Source: Sphingomonas hankookensis
Lineage (GTDB): Bacteria; Pseudomonadota; Alphaproteobacteria; Sphingomonadales; Sphingomonadaceae
Reading direction: 5' to 3'
Assembly (NCBI RefSeq): GCF_022664465.1
Contig: NZ_JAKREV010000001.1
Coordinates: 930,001 to 994,000 of the forward strand
DNA length: 64,000 nt
Shown here: positions 1-8,894 of the stretch, piece after piece
How positions within the stretch are numbered: position 1 is the first letter of the stretch
Layout of the letters: each line of letters opens with the position of its first letter
Notes under the pieces: model-generated
Database searches by the model: none
Told to the model about the DNA's origin: nothing
What the model saw: the letters and a program-made list of their open reading frames with translations, nothing else
Program-made: the position numbers and the translations under genes

Positions 1-10
1 GTAACACGAC

Positions 11-1300
11 GTGGCGAACGTAGCGGTGATCGGCGCCCAATGGGGTGACGAGGGCAAGGGAAAGATCGTCGACTGGCTGGCGGAGCGCGCCGACATGGTC
101 GTGCGGTTCCAGGGCGGGCATAATGCCGGCCATACGCTGGTCGTCGGCGGCACCGTCTACAAGCTGTCGCTGCTCCCCTCGGGTATCGTCCGCGGCACCC
201 CCTCGATCGTCGGCAACGGCGTCGTCCTCGACCCCTGGGCGCTGAAGGCGGAAACCGAACGACTGCGCGAACAGGGCGTTTCGGTCACCCCCGACACGCT
301 GATGATAGCCGAGACCTGCACGCTGATCCTGCCGTTCCACCGCGACCTCGATGGTCTGCGCGAGGATGCGAGTGGCGCCGGCAAGATCGGCACCACCCGC
401 CGCGGCATCGGCCCGGCGTACGAGGACAAGGTCGGCCGCCGCGCGATCCGCGTCTGCGACCTCGCCCATCTCGACGATCTGGAGGCGCAGCTCGATCGCC
501 TCACCGCGCATCACGACGCGCTGCGCGCCGGTTTCAACGAACCGGCCATCGACCGCGACAAGCTGATCGCCGAGCTGCGCGAGATCGCCGATTTCGTCCT
601 GCCCTATGCCCAGCCGGTATGGCGCATGCTGGCGCAGGCCAAGGCGACCGGCAAGCGCATCCTGTTCGAAGGCGCGCAGGGCGTGCTGCTCGACATCGAC
701 CATGGCACCTATCCGTTCGTCACCTCGTCCAACACCATCGCCGGCACCGCGGCGGGCGGTTCGGGCATGGGGCCGGGCGCGGTCGGCTTCGTGCTGGGCA
801 TCGCCAAGGCGTACACCACCCGCGTCGGTTCCGGCCCGTTCCCGACCGAACTGGAGAACGAAACCGGCGAGCGCCTCGGCGTGCGCGGGCATGAATTCGG
901 CACGGTAACCGGCCGCAAGCGCCGCTGCGGCTGGTTCGACAGCGTGCTGGTGCGACAGGCGGCGGCGGTCGGCGGCATCACCGGCATCGCGCTGACCAAG
1001 ATCGACGTGCTCGACGGGTTCGAGGAAGTGGCGATCTGCACTGGCTATCGCCTTGGCGACCAGGTCCTCGACTATTACCCCGCCCATGCCGCCGATCAGG
1101 CGAAGGTGGAGCCGATCTACGAAACCATGCCCGGCTGGTCGGAATCGACCGCCGGCGCGCGCAGCTGGGCCGAACTGCCGGCGCAGGCGATCAAGTATAT
1201 CCGCCGCATCGAGGAACTGATCCAGTGCCCGGTGACGCTGGTATCGACCAGCCCGGAACGCGACGACACGATCCTCGTACGCGATCCCTTCGCGGACTGA
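11..1300 (+). CDS. purA: Adenylosuccinate synthetase
   Basis: This cytoplasmic enzyme joins IMP and L-aspartate using GTP to make adenylosuccinate, the first committed step from IMP to AMP. The 429-residue product is full length for the bacterial family. The N-terminal GTP-binding loop reads [11 protein letters not shown] (residues 8-18) and includes the catalytic Asp. Other family landmarks are QGGHNAGHT (residues 34-42) and the central [11 protein letters not shown] stretch. The start is a GTG at position 11; only ten bases lie upstream in the window, so the ribosome-binding site and any earlier start cannot be fully judged. The gene stands alone here and is followed by a perfect hairpin terminator at 1565-1600. 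Identification is secure. Confidence 0.97.
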   Translation: MANVAVIGAQWGDEGKGKIVDWLAERADMVVRFQGGHNAGHTLVVGGTVYKLSLLPSGIVRGTPSIVGNGVVLDPWALKAETERLREQGVSVTPDTLMIAETCTLILPFHRDLDGLREDASGAGKIGTTRRGIGPAYEDKVGRRAIRVCDLAHLDDLEAQLDRLTAHHDALRAGFNEPAIDRDKLIAELREIADFVLPYAQPVWRMLAQAKATGKRILFEGAQGVLLDIDHGTYPFVTSSNTIAGTAAGGSGMGPGAVGFVLGIAKAYTTRVGSGPFPTELENETGERLGVRGHEFGTVTGRKRRCGWFDSVLVRQAAAVGGITGIALTKIDVLDGFEEVAICTGYRLGDQVLDYYPAHAADQAKVEPIYETMPGWSESTAGARSWAELPAQAIKYIRRIEELIQCPVTLVSTSPERDDTILVRDPFAD

Positions 1301-1319
1301 TCGGCTACTTAACTTCCTG

Positions 1320-1530
1320 CTTCCCCGTTTGCTTCGACCATCCCCGTTCGGTTCGAGCAGCTTCGAGCTTGTCGAGAAGAGGGTCGGGTGAACCATGCCC
1401 CGCTTGGGTATCAGGATTGTCCGGGGGACAATCCGACCCGACCCTCGTCGAGAACGCCTTAGTTTGCGGCAAACCCTTCTCGACTTCGGTTCTCGACCGG
1501 GTCGAAGCTGCGCTCAAAGCAAACGGCTTG
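1320..1530. repeat. Intergenic cluster of nested inverted repeats
   Basis: This is most of the 312-bp space between purA and the next gene. It holds no convincing ORF. Two nested palindromes are visible. The outer arms are GAGGGTCGGGT at 1379-1389 and its exact complement ACCCGACCCTC at 1436-1446. The inner hairpin is GGATTGTCC / GGACAATCC at 1414-1434 with a GGG loop. The flanks carry TTCGAGCTTGTCGAGAAG-like and TTCTCGACTTCGGTTCTCGAC-like words, which resemble the dispersed palindromes common between sphingomonad genes. Any function, such as mRNA 3'-end stability or a nucleoid-protein site, is inference. Confidence 0.55.
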
Positions 1531-1564
1531 GGACTGGGATTGGCGAGTTAGGCTTCAGACAAGG

Positions 1565-1600
1565 AAAAGGCCCGCCCGGATTGCTCCGGGCGGGCCTTTT
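1565..1600. terminator. Bidirectional rho-independent terminator
   Basis: Perfect 16-bp inverted repeat, AAAAGGCCCGCCCGGA and its complement, around a TTGC loop. It ends in TTTT on the plus strand and also reads as TTTT on the minus strand. It lies between the convergent purA and the small exported-protein gene and can terminate both. Confidence 0.9.
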
Positions 1601-1612
1601 ATCCTTGCCGGA

Positions 1613-1909
1613 TCAGCGCGGCGTACCGGGCGCTGGCGGCGTAGTCGTGGACGGATCGCCGGTGGTCGGCGTGGTCGTGTCGTCCGTGGTCGTATCGTCG
1701 GTCGTCGGCGCGCCCGGACGGGTCGTGTCACTCGGCTGCGTCGTCGTGGGATTCGTCGGCCCGGTCGTCTGCGGCGATGGCTGGGTCGGACGCATCGGGT
1801 CCGGCGTGCCCGGCGTCGTGGTGGGCTGGGTCGGCTGCGTCTGGGTCTGTGCCATGGCGGCAGTCGTGCTACCCAGGATCAGCAGGCTCGCGAAAATGGT
1901 CTTGCGCAT
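1613..1909 (-). CDS. Small exported Thr/Pro-rich protein of unknown function
   Basis: This 98-residue protein has an N-terminal signal peptide: a basic MRK start, a hydrophobic run and an AMAQ cleavage site near residue 20. Almost all the rest is threonine, proline, aspartate, glutamine and glycine in loose TQPTQP, TTTPGTPDP and DDTTT repeats. No known domain is visible. The mature region is low-complexity, probably unstructured and periplasmic or extracellular. The ATG at 1909 is chosen because a GGAG sits 7 bases upstream and the signal peptide begins there; the open frame continues to 2074 without signal character. Its 3' end shares the bidirectional terminator with purA. Composition bias could in principle make this a spurious frame, but the signal peptide and ribosome-binding site support a real gene. 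Confidence 0.7.
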   Translation of the reverse strand: MRKTIFASLLILGSTTAAMAQTQTQPTQPTTTPGTPDPMRPTQPSPQTTGPTNPTTTQPSDTTRPGAPTTDDTTTDDTTTPTTGDPSTTTPPAPGTPR

Positions 1910-2228
1910 TGAAAATCTCCTTGCGTCAGTCGGGAGTTTCAATGCCTTGTCGCGTCGATAGGTCCATGCGCTCCGCTCGCCCCACCGCGCGCCGGGATCA
2001 GAACGGGGACAGACCGTGGCACTTTGGCGACCGATTGCCCCGAAAATGCCACATCCGGGCAGCGTGCCAGGCATGTTTCGCGGCGTGACGTCAGAAGCGT
2101 CCCAGCAAAACCACCCTCACCCTTCCCACCCGTCTGCACCGGGCGGGCCCCTTCCCTCTCCCGGCGGGAGAGGGAGGGAGCGACGCAGTCGCGGAAGGGC
2201 GAGGGTGACACCCAAGCCGACGAGGAAC
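1910..2228. other. Intergenic region, mostly a palindromic repeat
   Basis: This 319-bp gap separates the small exported-protein gene and aroC, both leftward. About a third is a 96-bp structured repeat (listed separately). The part next to 1909 must hold the promoter of the small gene, but no clear -35/-10 pair was found. No ORF with coding character was seen. Confidence 0.6.
2112..2207. repeat. 96-bp palindromic intergenic repeat, copy A
   Basis: The ends are inverted: CACCCTCACCCTTCC at the left and GGAAGGGCGAGGGTG at the right. Inside are a hairpin built on CCCTCTCCC/GGGAGAGGG and a small stem GCGAC-GCA-GTCGC. A second copy of exactly the same length lies at 14543-14638 with compensating changes in the small stem, so RNA or cruciform structure appears to be conserved. 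It looks like a non-autonomous REP or MITE-type element; no transposase is near. Confidence 0.75.
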
Positions 2229-3296
2229 CTACCCCACCTGCCCACGATGGCGCAGTTTCTGGTCCGCCAACACCAGCGCGACCATCGCCTCGACCACCGG
2301 CACGCCACGAATGCCGACACACGGATCGTGCCGCCCCTTGGTCGCGATCGTCGTCGCCTGCCCGTCGGGACCGATCGTCTCGACCGGCGTCAGGATCGAG
2401 CTGGTCGGCTTGAACGCGACCCTGAGCGTCACCGGCTGCCCGGTCGAGATGCCACCGGCAATCCCGCCCGCATGGTTGGCCAAGAACTCGACGCCCGAAG
2501 CACCCGGCCGCATCGGGTCGGCATTCTGCTCACCCGACAGCGCCGCCGCCGCAAAGCCGTCGCCGATTTCGACGCCCTTAACCGCATTGATCGACATGGC
2601 CGCACTCGCCAGTTCGGCATCCAGCTTGGCATAGAGCGGCGCTCCCCAACCGGCCGGCACGCCTTCCGCCCGGCACGCAACAACCGCGCCCATCGACGAC
2701 CCGGCCTTGCGCGCGCCATCGACCAGCGCCTCCCAGCGCTGGGCAGCGGCAGCATCGGGACAGAAGAACGGATTGCGCCCGATCTCCGCCACATCGAATG
2801 CGGCGGGATCGATCGCATCGCCACCGATCGATTCGACCCAGGCGGTAATCGTCACTTCCGGTATCACCAGCCGCGCCACCGCCCCCGCCGCGACCCGTGC
2901 CGCCGTCTCGCGCGCCGACGACCGCCCGCCGCCGCGATAATCGCGAAAGCCATATTTCGCGTCATAGGCATAATCGGCATGGCCGGGGCGATAGGCCTTG
3001 GCGACGTCCGAATAATCCTTCGACCGCTGGTCGACATTCTCGATCATCAGGCTGATCGGCGTGCCGGTCGTACGCCCATCGAACACACCCGACAGGATGC
3101 GCACCGCATCGGGCTCGCGCCGCTGCGTCGTGAACCGGCTGGTCCCCGGCCGCCGCGCGTCGAGGAACGGCTGGATATCGGCCTCACTCAGCGCCAGCCC
3201 CGGCGGGCACCCGTCGACGACCGCGCCCAGCGCCGGCCCATGGCTCTCACCCCAGGTCGTGAAGCGGAACAGATGTCCGAAGCTGTTGTGGCTCAT
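2229..3296 (-). CDS. aroC: Chorismate synthase
   Basis: Converts 5-enolpyruvylshikimate-3-phosphate to chorismate, the last step of the shikimate pathway, using reduced FMN. The 355-residue product starts [10 protein letters not shown] and carries the GESHG signature at residues 16-20. It also has the R-S-S-A-R-E-T stretch of the flavin/substrate site and a C-terminal [12 protein letters not shown] motif. Length fits the short bacterial form. The ATG at 3296 is preferred over the longer open frame to 3359 because the family begins here and because it overlaps the stop of the acetyltransferase gene (ATGA). This implies translational coupling at the end of the dnaJ-like/yihY/fabI/GNAT/aroC operon. 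Confidence 0.96.
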   Translation of the reverse strand: MSHNSFGHLFRFTTWGESHGPALGAVVDGCPPGLALSEADIQPFLDARRPGTSRFTTQRREPDAVRILSGVFDGRTTGTPISLMIENVDQRSKDYSDVAKAYRPGHADYAYDAKYGFRDYRGGGRSSARETAARVAAGAVARLVIPEVTITAWVESIGGDAIDPAAFDVAEIGRNPFFCPDAAAAQRWEALVDGARKAGSSMGAVVACRAEGVPAGWGAPLYAKLDAELASAAMSINAVKGVEIGDGFAAAALSGEQNADPMRPGASGVEFLANHAGGIAGGISTGQPVTLRVAFKPTSSILTPVETIGPDGQATTIATKGRHDPCVGIRGVPVVEAMVALVLADQKLRHRGQVG

Positions 3297-3808
3297 GCGT
3301 CTTCCCCCAATGCCGCAAAGGCCTGCGCATGCGCCGCCATGCCGGGCGTGTGGACGCACGGCCCGTCGTTCAGCCGGATGCCCAGCAGATACTCCCCGGC
3401 ATAGGGGCTGTCGAACCCGCGCGCCGTCGTCGCCTCGAACCCGAAGCGACCATAATAGGCCGGATCGCCCAGCACGAAGCCCAGTTCGACCCCCGCGCTA
3501 CGCAGATGGGCAATGGCAGCGGCGACCAGCGCCTCGCCCACGCCCTGCCCCCGCGCCGTTCGATCGACCGCCAGCGGCGCGATAGCGACTGCGGCGATCT
3601 CCCGCGTATCGGCGGCGACCTGCATCCGGCTGGCGGCGATCATCCCCACCACCGCGCCGTCATCCTCGGCGACCAGCACCAGCACCAGATCGCCGTCGAT
3701 CGCCAATTGCTGGAGCAGTCGCGCCTCGGCATCGCGCGGGAAGCAGGCGCGCAGCAACGCATCGACCGCCGGCGCATCCGCACCGGTCGCCGCACGGATG
3801 ACGCTCAT
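3293..3808 (-). CDS. GNAT-family N-acetyltransferase (YhbS-like)
   Basis: A 171-residue single-domain acetyltransferase. The acetyl-CoA pyrophosphate-binding motif is R-G-Q-G-V-G at residues 86-91, and the C-terminal half has the [14 protein letters not shown] pattern typical of the YhbS/COG3153 group. The substrate cannot be predicted from sequence. It begins 4 bases after the fabI stop and its own stop overlaps the aroC start, so it is clearly an operon member. Co-transcription with fabI and aroC does not show that it acts in those pathways. Confidence 0.85.
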   Translation of the reverse strand: MSVIRAATGADAPAVDALLRACFPRDAEARLLQQLAIDGDLVLVLVAEDDGAVVGMIAASRMQVAADTREIAAVAIAPLAVDRTARGQGVGEALVAAAIAHLRSAGVELGFVLGDPAYYGRFGFEATTARGFDSPYAGEYLLGIRLNDGPCVHTPGMAAHAQAFAALGEDA

Positions 3809-3812
3809 GCGC

Positions 3813-4616
3813 TTACGACAGCGCGATGTCGGGCGCGTCCTCGGCCTTCATGCCGATGACGTTATAGCCGGCGTCGACGTGATGGATTTCACCGGTGACA
3901 CCGCTCGCCAGATCGCTCAGCAGGTACAGCCCCGCCCCACCGACATCGTCGATCGTGACGTTGCGGCGCAGCGGCGAGTTCAGCTCGTTCCACTTCAGGA
4001 TATAGCGGAAATCGCCGATGCCGCTGGCGGCCAGGGTTTTGATCGGACCGGCGGAAATGGCGTTCACCCGGATGTTTTCCGGCCCCATGTCCATCGCCAG
4101 ATACTTGATCGACATGTCGAGCGCTGCCTTGGCCACGCCCATGACGTTGTAATGCGGCACGACCTTTTCCGACCCGTAATAGGTCAGCGTCAGCAGCGAT
4201 CCACCGTTCGGCATCAACGCCCGCGCGCGCTTGGCGACGGCGGTGAACGAATAGACGCTGATGTTCATCGTCATCAGGAAATTGTCGAGGCTGGTGTCGT
4301 AATAATGACCGCGCAGCTCGTTCTTGTCCGAAAAGCCGATCGCGTGAACGACGAAGTCGATCGTTGGCCAGCGCGCGGCGATGGTGTCGAACGCAGCATC
4401 CAATGCGCCCATGTCGGCCACGTCGCATTCGATCAGGAAGTCGGCGCCCAGTTCGGTCGCCAGCGGGCGCACGCGCCGTTCCAGCGCCTCGCCCTGATAG
4501 GTGAAGGCCAGCTCCGCGCCCTGCGCCGCCAGCTGCTTGGCAATGCCCCAGGCCAGCGACCGATCGTTGGCGAGGCCCATGATGACCCCCCGCTTGCCCT
4601 GCATCAAACCGTTCAC
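3813..4616 (-). CDS. fabI: Enoyl-[acyl-carrier-protein] reductase (NADH)
   Basis: Reduces trans-2-enoyl-ACP in the last step of each fatty-acid elongation cycle. The 267-residue protein is an atypical short-chain dehydrogenase. The catalytic Tyr156 and Lys163 fall in the family Y-x6-K arrangement (HYNVMGVAK), with an aromatic pair at 146-147, in the numbering used for E. coli FabI. The nucleotide-binding segment G-L-A-N-D-R-S-L-A-W-G-I-A-K lies near the N terminus. The start taken is a GTG at 4616 that overlaps the yihY stop (GTGA). An ATG four codons later (4604) is possible, but the GTG keeps the family numbering. FabI is the classical target of triclosan and isoniazid-type inhibitors. Confidence 0.95.
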   Translation of the reverse strand: MNGLMQGKRGVIMGLANDRSLAWGIAKQLAAQGAELAFTYQGEALERRVRPLATELGADFLIECDVADMGALDAAFDTIAARWPTIDFVVHAIGFSDKNELRGHYYDTSLDNFLMTMNISVYSFTAVAKRARALMPNGGSLLTLTYYGSEKVVPHYNVMGVAKAALDMSIKYLAMDMGPENIRVNAISAGPIKTLAASGIGDFRYILKWNELNSPLRRNVTIDDVGGAGLYLLSDLASGVTGEIHHVDAGYNVIGMKAEDAPDIALS

Positions 4617-5554
4617 GCGACCGTCCCTTTTTCGTCTGTTGGCACCCCCTCTAGCGCAGGGTCGGGCGTTTCCGCCAGCGCCGCGTTCAATTCGCCGCCG
4701 ATCACCACGCCCAAGCCCACGATATAGAAAAAGAACAACGCGATCATCACGCCGGCCAGGCTGCCATAGGTCCGGTCATATCCCCCCAGCGCATCGATCG
4801 CCAGCGGCAGGAGCTGCGTCGTGCCGATCCACACGCTGGCCGTCGCCACCGCGCCCGGCCATTTCGGGCATTTGGAATAGCGATACTTCTTCGGCGCCAG
4901 CGAATAGAACAGCGTGTAGAGCGCGACGAACAACGCCAGCGCCGGGAACAGCTTCGCGATCGACAGATAGGCGGCATAGGGCTGCAGGAACGGCAGCGCG
5001 CGGTAGATCAGCTGTTCTACGCCGACCAGCACGACCTGCAGGCTGAACGCGATCATCAGCATCAGCACCGATCCGACGATCAGCCCGATCGACCCCAGCC
5101 GATATTCCCAGAATGGCCGCGAGAACGGGATGCCATACGCCTGCCGCAGGATCGACCGCACGGTTTCGATGAACCCGGTCGTGGTCCATAGTCCGACCAG
5201 CCCGCCCAGCCACAGCAGTGACCCCGACCGCGCCTGCAACACGTCGAGGATCGGCTGCTGCAACACCGTCGCAACCTCGCTCGGCACGGTTTCGAGGAAC
5301 GCGGTGACGGCATGGATGCTGTCCTGGCTCCGCCCGACCGCCCGCGCGATCGCGGCGGCGACGATGAAGAACGGGAACAGCGTCAGCAGCGAAAGATAGG
5401 CAAGGTTGCCGGCATGGGTGAAGCCGTCGTTGAACGTCCCGATGGCGACGCGCTTCACCACCTCGATCGCCCGCGCGGACGGGCGCAGACGCGACAAGGC
5501 CGGGCGCCCCTGCCGGTGCCGCACCTCGGGACTTTCAGGGGACGGCTGGGTCAT
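4613..5554 (-). CDS. YihY/UPF0761 family inner-membrane protein
   Basis: A 313-residue polytopic membrane protein of the YihY family (formerly annotated ribonuclease BN, a label now considered wrong). A cytoplasmic N terminus of about 40 residues precedes a hydrophobic helix containing L-A-Y-L-S-L-L-T-L-F-P. About five more membrane segments follow, including LGSIGLIVGSVLMLMIAFSL and the C-terminal ALFFFYIVGLGVVIGGELNA region with its conserved G-x-E-x-N. The molecular function of the family is not established. The gene lies 31 bp downstream of the dnaJ-like gene and its stop overlaps the fabI start. Confidence 0.88.
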   Translation of the reverse strand: MTQPSPESPEVRHRQGRPALSRLRPSARAIEVVKRVAIGTFNDGFTHAGNLAYLSLLTLFPFFIVAAAIARAVGRSQDSIHAVTAFLETVPSEVATVLQQPILDVLQARSGSLLWLGGLVGLWTTTGFIETVRSILRQAYGIPFSRPFWEYRLGSIGLIVGSVLMLMIAFSLQVVLVGVEQLIYRALPFLQPYAAYLSIAKLFPALALFVALYTLFYSLAPKKYRYSKCPKWPGAVATASVWIGTTQLLPLAIDALGGYDRTYGSLAGVMIALFFFYIVGLGVVIGGELNAALAETPDPALEGVPTDEKGTVA

Positions 5555-5585
5555 GCAGTTCGGCTCGGCTGGTTACGCAACCGGC

Positions 5586-6533
5586 TCAAACGCCCAGCTT
5601 CGCCCGCGGGTCCGTGTTCGCGCCGCTCCACCCTTCGACGAAGGTCGCCAGTTCTGCATCGTCGGCGGGAATGTCGACCATCAACGTCACCAACTGATCG
5701 CCGCGCGTGCCGTCTTTCCGATGGAATCCTCGACCTTTAAGCCGCAACGTCTTGCCCGATGTCGCGCCTTTGGGCACGCTCAGCATCACCGCGCCCTCGA
5801 CCGTCGGCACGCGAACTTTTCCGCCCAGCACCGCCTCGGCGAGATTGATCGGCAGGTCGACGCGCACATCGTCGCCGTCGCGGGTATAGAAGCGATGCGG
5901 CTGCACCTCGACCGTCACGATCGCGTCGCCCGCGCCGCCGGGTCCCGGGTCGCCCTTGCCCGACAGTCGCATCTGCGTGCCGGTATCGACGCCGGCGGGC
6001 AGCTTCAGGTCGATCGTCTTGCCATCGGCCAGCGTGATCCGCTGCGGGCTGAGCATCGCCGCATCCTCGAACGGCACCTTCAGCCGATAGGCGACGTTGC
6101 CGCCCTTGGGCTGCGCACGCCGCCCGAACCCGCTGGCGAAACCGCCCCCGCCCGCGCCCGGCGCACCGCGACCGCCGAACAGCCCTTCGAAGATATCGGA
6201 GAAATCGCCACCCTGCCCTTCGGCACCCATGTCGAACCCGCCGCGTCCGCCCGGACCGGGGCGAAAGCCGCCGCCCCCGCCGCCGTTGCCGAAGCCGAAC
6301 GGCGACGCCGGATTGCCGTCGCCATCGATCTCGCCCCGGTCGAACCGCGCGCGCTTGTCCTTGTCGGTCAGCAGGTCGTACGCCTGCGTAACCTTCGAAA
6401 ACCGGTCCGATGCCGCCTTGTTGTCCTTGTTGCGATCGGGGTGCAGCTCCTTGGCGAGCTTGCGATACGCCTTCTTGATATCCGCTTCGGTGGCGCCGCG
6501 CGCGACGCCCAGGGTTGCATAGGGATCAGCCAT
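5586..6533 (-). CDS. DnaJ-like co-chaperone (CbpA/DjlA class, no zinc finger)
   Basis: A 315-residue J-domain protein. The J domain is at residues 4-70 with HPD at 31-33, which would stimulate an Hsp70 ATPase. A glycine/phenylalanine-rich linker (about residues 75-135, with a run of six glycines) leads to a DnaJ C-terminal substrate-binding domain from about 150 onward. The four CXXCXGXG zinc repeats of true DnaJ are absent, so this is a class II, CbpA-like J protein. The ATG at 6533 is chosen because MADPYATLGV is the usual J-domain N terminus; twelve codons of extra open frame lie upstream. It is the first gene of the leftward dnaJ-like/yihY/fabI/GNAT/aroC group. Confidence 0.92.
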   Translation of the reverse strand: MADPYATLGVARGATEADIKKAYRKLAKELHPDRNKDNKAASDRFSKVTQAYDLLTDKDKRARFDRGEIDGDGNPASPFGFGNGGGGGGFRPGPGGRGGFDMGAEGQGGDFSDIFEGLFGGRGAPGAGGGGFASGFGRRAQPKGGNVAYRLKVPFEDAAMLSPQRITLADGKTIDLKLPAGVDTGTQMRLSGKGDPGPGGAGDAIVTVEVQPHRFYTRDGDDVRVDLPINLAEAVLGGKVRVPTVEGAVMLSVPKGATSGKTLRLKGRGFHRKDGTRGDQLVTLMVDIPADDAELATFVEGWSGANTDPRAKLGV

Positions 6534-6690
6534 GGTCCGGTAGCTAAGGCGCGCAGTGCGACTCGGCAATGCCTTGTCCCTACGAAACGCCCCCTAAACG
6601 ATCCCCGGTTCAACGTCGGTTCACGCGCGCGGCGGCACCGGAGGCCATCGCCTGCGTTGGCTGCGCAATCGCTATCCGGAGAAGCCCGTC

Positions 6691-7374
6691 ATGATCGAAG
6701 CCCCGCTGACCCGCCGCCGCATCCTCGGCGCCACCGTCCTGTTCGTTCCGGTCGCCCTGCTCGGCGGATGCGCGACGCCGCTCGGCAGCTACGGCGTCGA
6801 CGAAGGCGTCCGCCGGCTGCTGACCCTGTCCAGCCAGCGCGCGTTCGAACGGCTGATCCGTCCGGGCGGATTCTACGACGACCAGCTGACCCGGCTGACG
6901 CTGCCCGACACCGGCGGGCAGAACAACGTGCTGGCCGCGGTACTCCGCACCAATGCGGTGCGCGGACGGATCGCGATGGCATTGAACGATATCGCGGTCG
7001 ATGCGGCCGATCGCGCCACGCCGGTGGTGCTCGATTCGATCCGCGGGCTGACGTTCGCCGATGCGCTGGCGGTGCTGCGCGGCGGCCCGACCGCGGCCAC
7101 CGACCTGCTCGCCCGGTCGACGCGCGGCGCGGTGATCGACGCGATGTTCCCCGAATTTTCGAACGGCCTGCGCTCCGACACGACCGAGATCCTGTCGGCG
7201 ATCGTCACCGCGCAAACCGGCATCGACTATACCGCGATCGCCCGCAGCGCCGCCGATCAGGCCGGGAACGCGATCTTCCGGGCGATCGGGCGCGAGGAAG
7301 CCGCAATCCGCGCCGACCCGCGCCGGACCGGCGATCCGGTGCTGACCGCGCTGCTGCTCGGATCGCCGCGGTAA
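6691..7374 (+). CDS. DUF4197 family lipoprotein
   Basis: A 227-residue predicted lipoprotein. A twin-Arg-containing basic start (LTRRRILG) leads into a hydrophobic segment ending in the lipobox L-G-G-C, with the acylated Cys near residue 27. The rest matches the DUF4197 pattern: helical, with G-V-D-E-G-V-R near the N terminus, Y-D-D-Q-L, a central LPDTGGQNNVL and a C-terminal F-R-A-I-G-R-E-E-A-A-I-R. The biochemical role of the family is unknown. A GGAGAAG lies about 6 bases before the ATG. It is transcribed away from the dnaJ-like operon, so 6534-6690 is a divergent promoter region. Confidence 0.82.
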   Translation: MIEAPLTRRRILGATVLFVPVALLGGCATPLGSYGVDEGVRRLLTLSSQRAFERLIRPGGFYDDQLTRLTLPDTGGQNNVLAAVLRTNAVRGRIAMALNDIAVDAADRATPVVLDSIRGLTFADALAVLRGGPTAATDLLARSTRGAVIDAMFPEFSNGLRSDTTEILSAIVTAQTGIDYTAIARSAADQAGNAIFRAIGREEAAIRADPRRTGDPVLTALLLGSPR

Positions 7375-7418
7375 CGGCAGGCTTGGCAAGCGCGTCGGCA
7401 GGGCGGATAGTTTCTCCC

Positions 7419-8894
7419 ATGCCGACGCCACTCCCCGCCGACCGCGATCTCGACGTCATCATCATCGGTGCCGGACTGTCGGGTATCGACGCCGCCTGGC
7501 ACCTGCAGCACAGCTGCCCCGATCATAGCTACGCGATCTTTGAAGGGCGGAGTGCGGTCGGCGGCACCTGGGACCTGTTCCGCTATCCCGGCATCCGCTC
7601 GGATTCGGACATGCATACGCTCGGCTTCCCGTTCCGGCCGTGGCGTGGCGACAAATCGATCGCGGACGGCGGCGACATTCGCGACTATATCGAGGATACG
7701 GCGCGCGTCTTCGGCATCGACCGCCACATCCGCTTCCGCCACCGGGTGATCGCCGCCGACTGGTCGTCGGACGCCGCGCGCTGGACGCTGACCTACGAAG
7801 TCGAAGGCGCCACGCGCACGATCGCCTGCCGTTTCCTGTTCATGGGGTCGGGCTATTACGACTATGCCGCCGGCCACGCCCCCGACTTCGCCGGGCAGCG
7901 GGACTTTGCCGGCCGGATCGTCCATCCGCAGCATTGGCCGGACGAACTCGACGTCGCGGGCCGGCGGGTCGCGGTGATCGGCAGCGGCGCGACCGCGGTC
8001 ACCTTGGTCCCGGCACTCGCCGCGCGCGGTGCGCAGGTGACGATGATCCAGCGTTCGCCCAGCTACATCGTGTCGCAGCCCTCACGCGACGCCGTCGCCC
8101 GACAGCTGTACCGCTGGCTTCCCGAACCCGTCGCCGGACGGCTCGCGCGGTGGAAAAGCGCCGCGCTGGGCCTCGCCGCCTTCCAGTTCGCACGCGCCTG
8201 GCCGAAACGGATGCGCGCGTTCATCCTGCGCGGGGTGCGCGCCGAACTGTCCGACCTGCCCGATATCGACCGCCACTTTACCCCGCGCTACGATCCGTGG
8301 GACCAGCGGCTGTGCCTCGTCCCCGATGCCGACCTGTTCGCTGCGTTGCGCGACGGTTCGGCGACCATCGTCACCGATACGATCCGCCGCTTCACGACGG
8401 GCGGCATCGAACTCGGATCGGGCGACCAGGTCGACGCCGATATCATCGTCACCGCGACGGGGCTGAAGCTGCACCTGCTGGGCGGCATTACGCTCCGCAT
8501 CGATGGGGTACCGCTCGTGCCCGCCGACCGGCTGGTCTATCGCGGAATGATGGTGTCGGGCGTGCCTAATCTGGTGCTGGCGGTCGGCTATACCAACGCG
8601 TCGTGGACGCTGAAAATCGACCTCATCTCCCGGCGGATGTGCCGGATGCTCAACCATATGCGCGCGCATGGCTATGACGTGTGCACTCCCGCCGCACCGG
8701 GGCCGGATATCGAACGGCGCCCACTGCTCGACTTCAGCTCGGGATACGTCCAGCGCGCGGCGGACATGACCCCGGCGCAGGGGTCGCGCACGCCGTGGCG
8801 GCTGCGGCAGAATTACTTCCTCGACTATCTTGCGCTGCGCTTCGGCCGGCTGGCCGACGGCGTGCTGACGTTCCGGCGATCAGGTGTCGGCTGA
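7419..8894 (+). CDS. Flavin-containing monooxygenase (Baeyer-Villiger-like)
   Basis: A 491-residue FAD/NADPH enzyme. The FAD Rossmann motif G-A-G-L-S-G lies near residue 16. A G-G-T-W-D-L-F-R-Y-P-G-I-R-S-D-S-D segment typical of class B monooxygenases follows. The F-A-G-R-I-V-H-P-Q-H-W-P-D segment is a close variant of the F-x-G-x3-H-x3-W/P-D fingerprint, and the NADPH Rossmann motif G-S-G-A-T-A comes next. These enzymes insert oxygen next to carbonyls or oxidise heteroatoms; the substrate is unknown. The ATG at 7419 fits the family N terminus. The 3' end overlaps the convergent diguanylate cyclase gene by 15 bp, an unusual tail-to-tail overlap. Confidence 0.88.
   Translation: MPTPLPADRDLDVIIIGAGLSGIDAAWHLQHSCPDHSYAIFEGRSAVGGTWDLFRYPGIRSDSDMHTLGFPFRPWRGDKSIADGGDIRDYIEDTARVFGIDRHIRFRHRVIAADWSSDAARWTLTYEVEGATRTIACRFLFMGSGYYDYAAGHAPDFAGQRDFAGRIVHPQHWPDELDVAGRRVAVIGSGATAVTLVPALAARGAQVTMIQRSPSYIVSQPSRDAVARQLYRWLPEPVAGRLARWKSAALGLAAFQFARAWPKRMRAFILRGVRAELSDLPDIDRHFTPRYDPWDQRLCLVPDADLFAALRDGSATIVTDTIRRFTTGGIELGSGDQVDADIIVTATGLKLHLLGGITLRIDGVPLVPADRLVYRGMMVSGVPNLVLAVGYTNASWTLKIDLISRRMCRMLNHMRAHGYDVCTPAAPGPDIERRPLLDFSSGYVQRAADMTPAQGSRTPWRLRQNYFLDYLALRFGRLADGVLTFRRSGVG

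Noticed and set aside
2016..3404. 462-residue plus-strand open frame over aroC
   Set aside because: Runs through the intergenic palindromic repeat and antisense to aroC; Arg/His/Pro-rich without domain character.
4613..5554. Annotation of the YihY-family gene as ribonuclease BN
   Set aside because: True RNase BN/Z is an unrelated metallo-beta-lactamase fold protein; this is a multi-helix membrane protein of unknown function.
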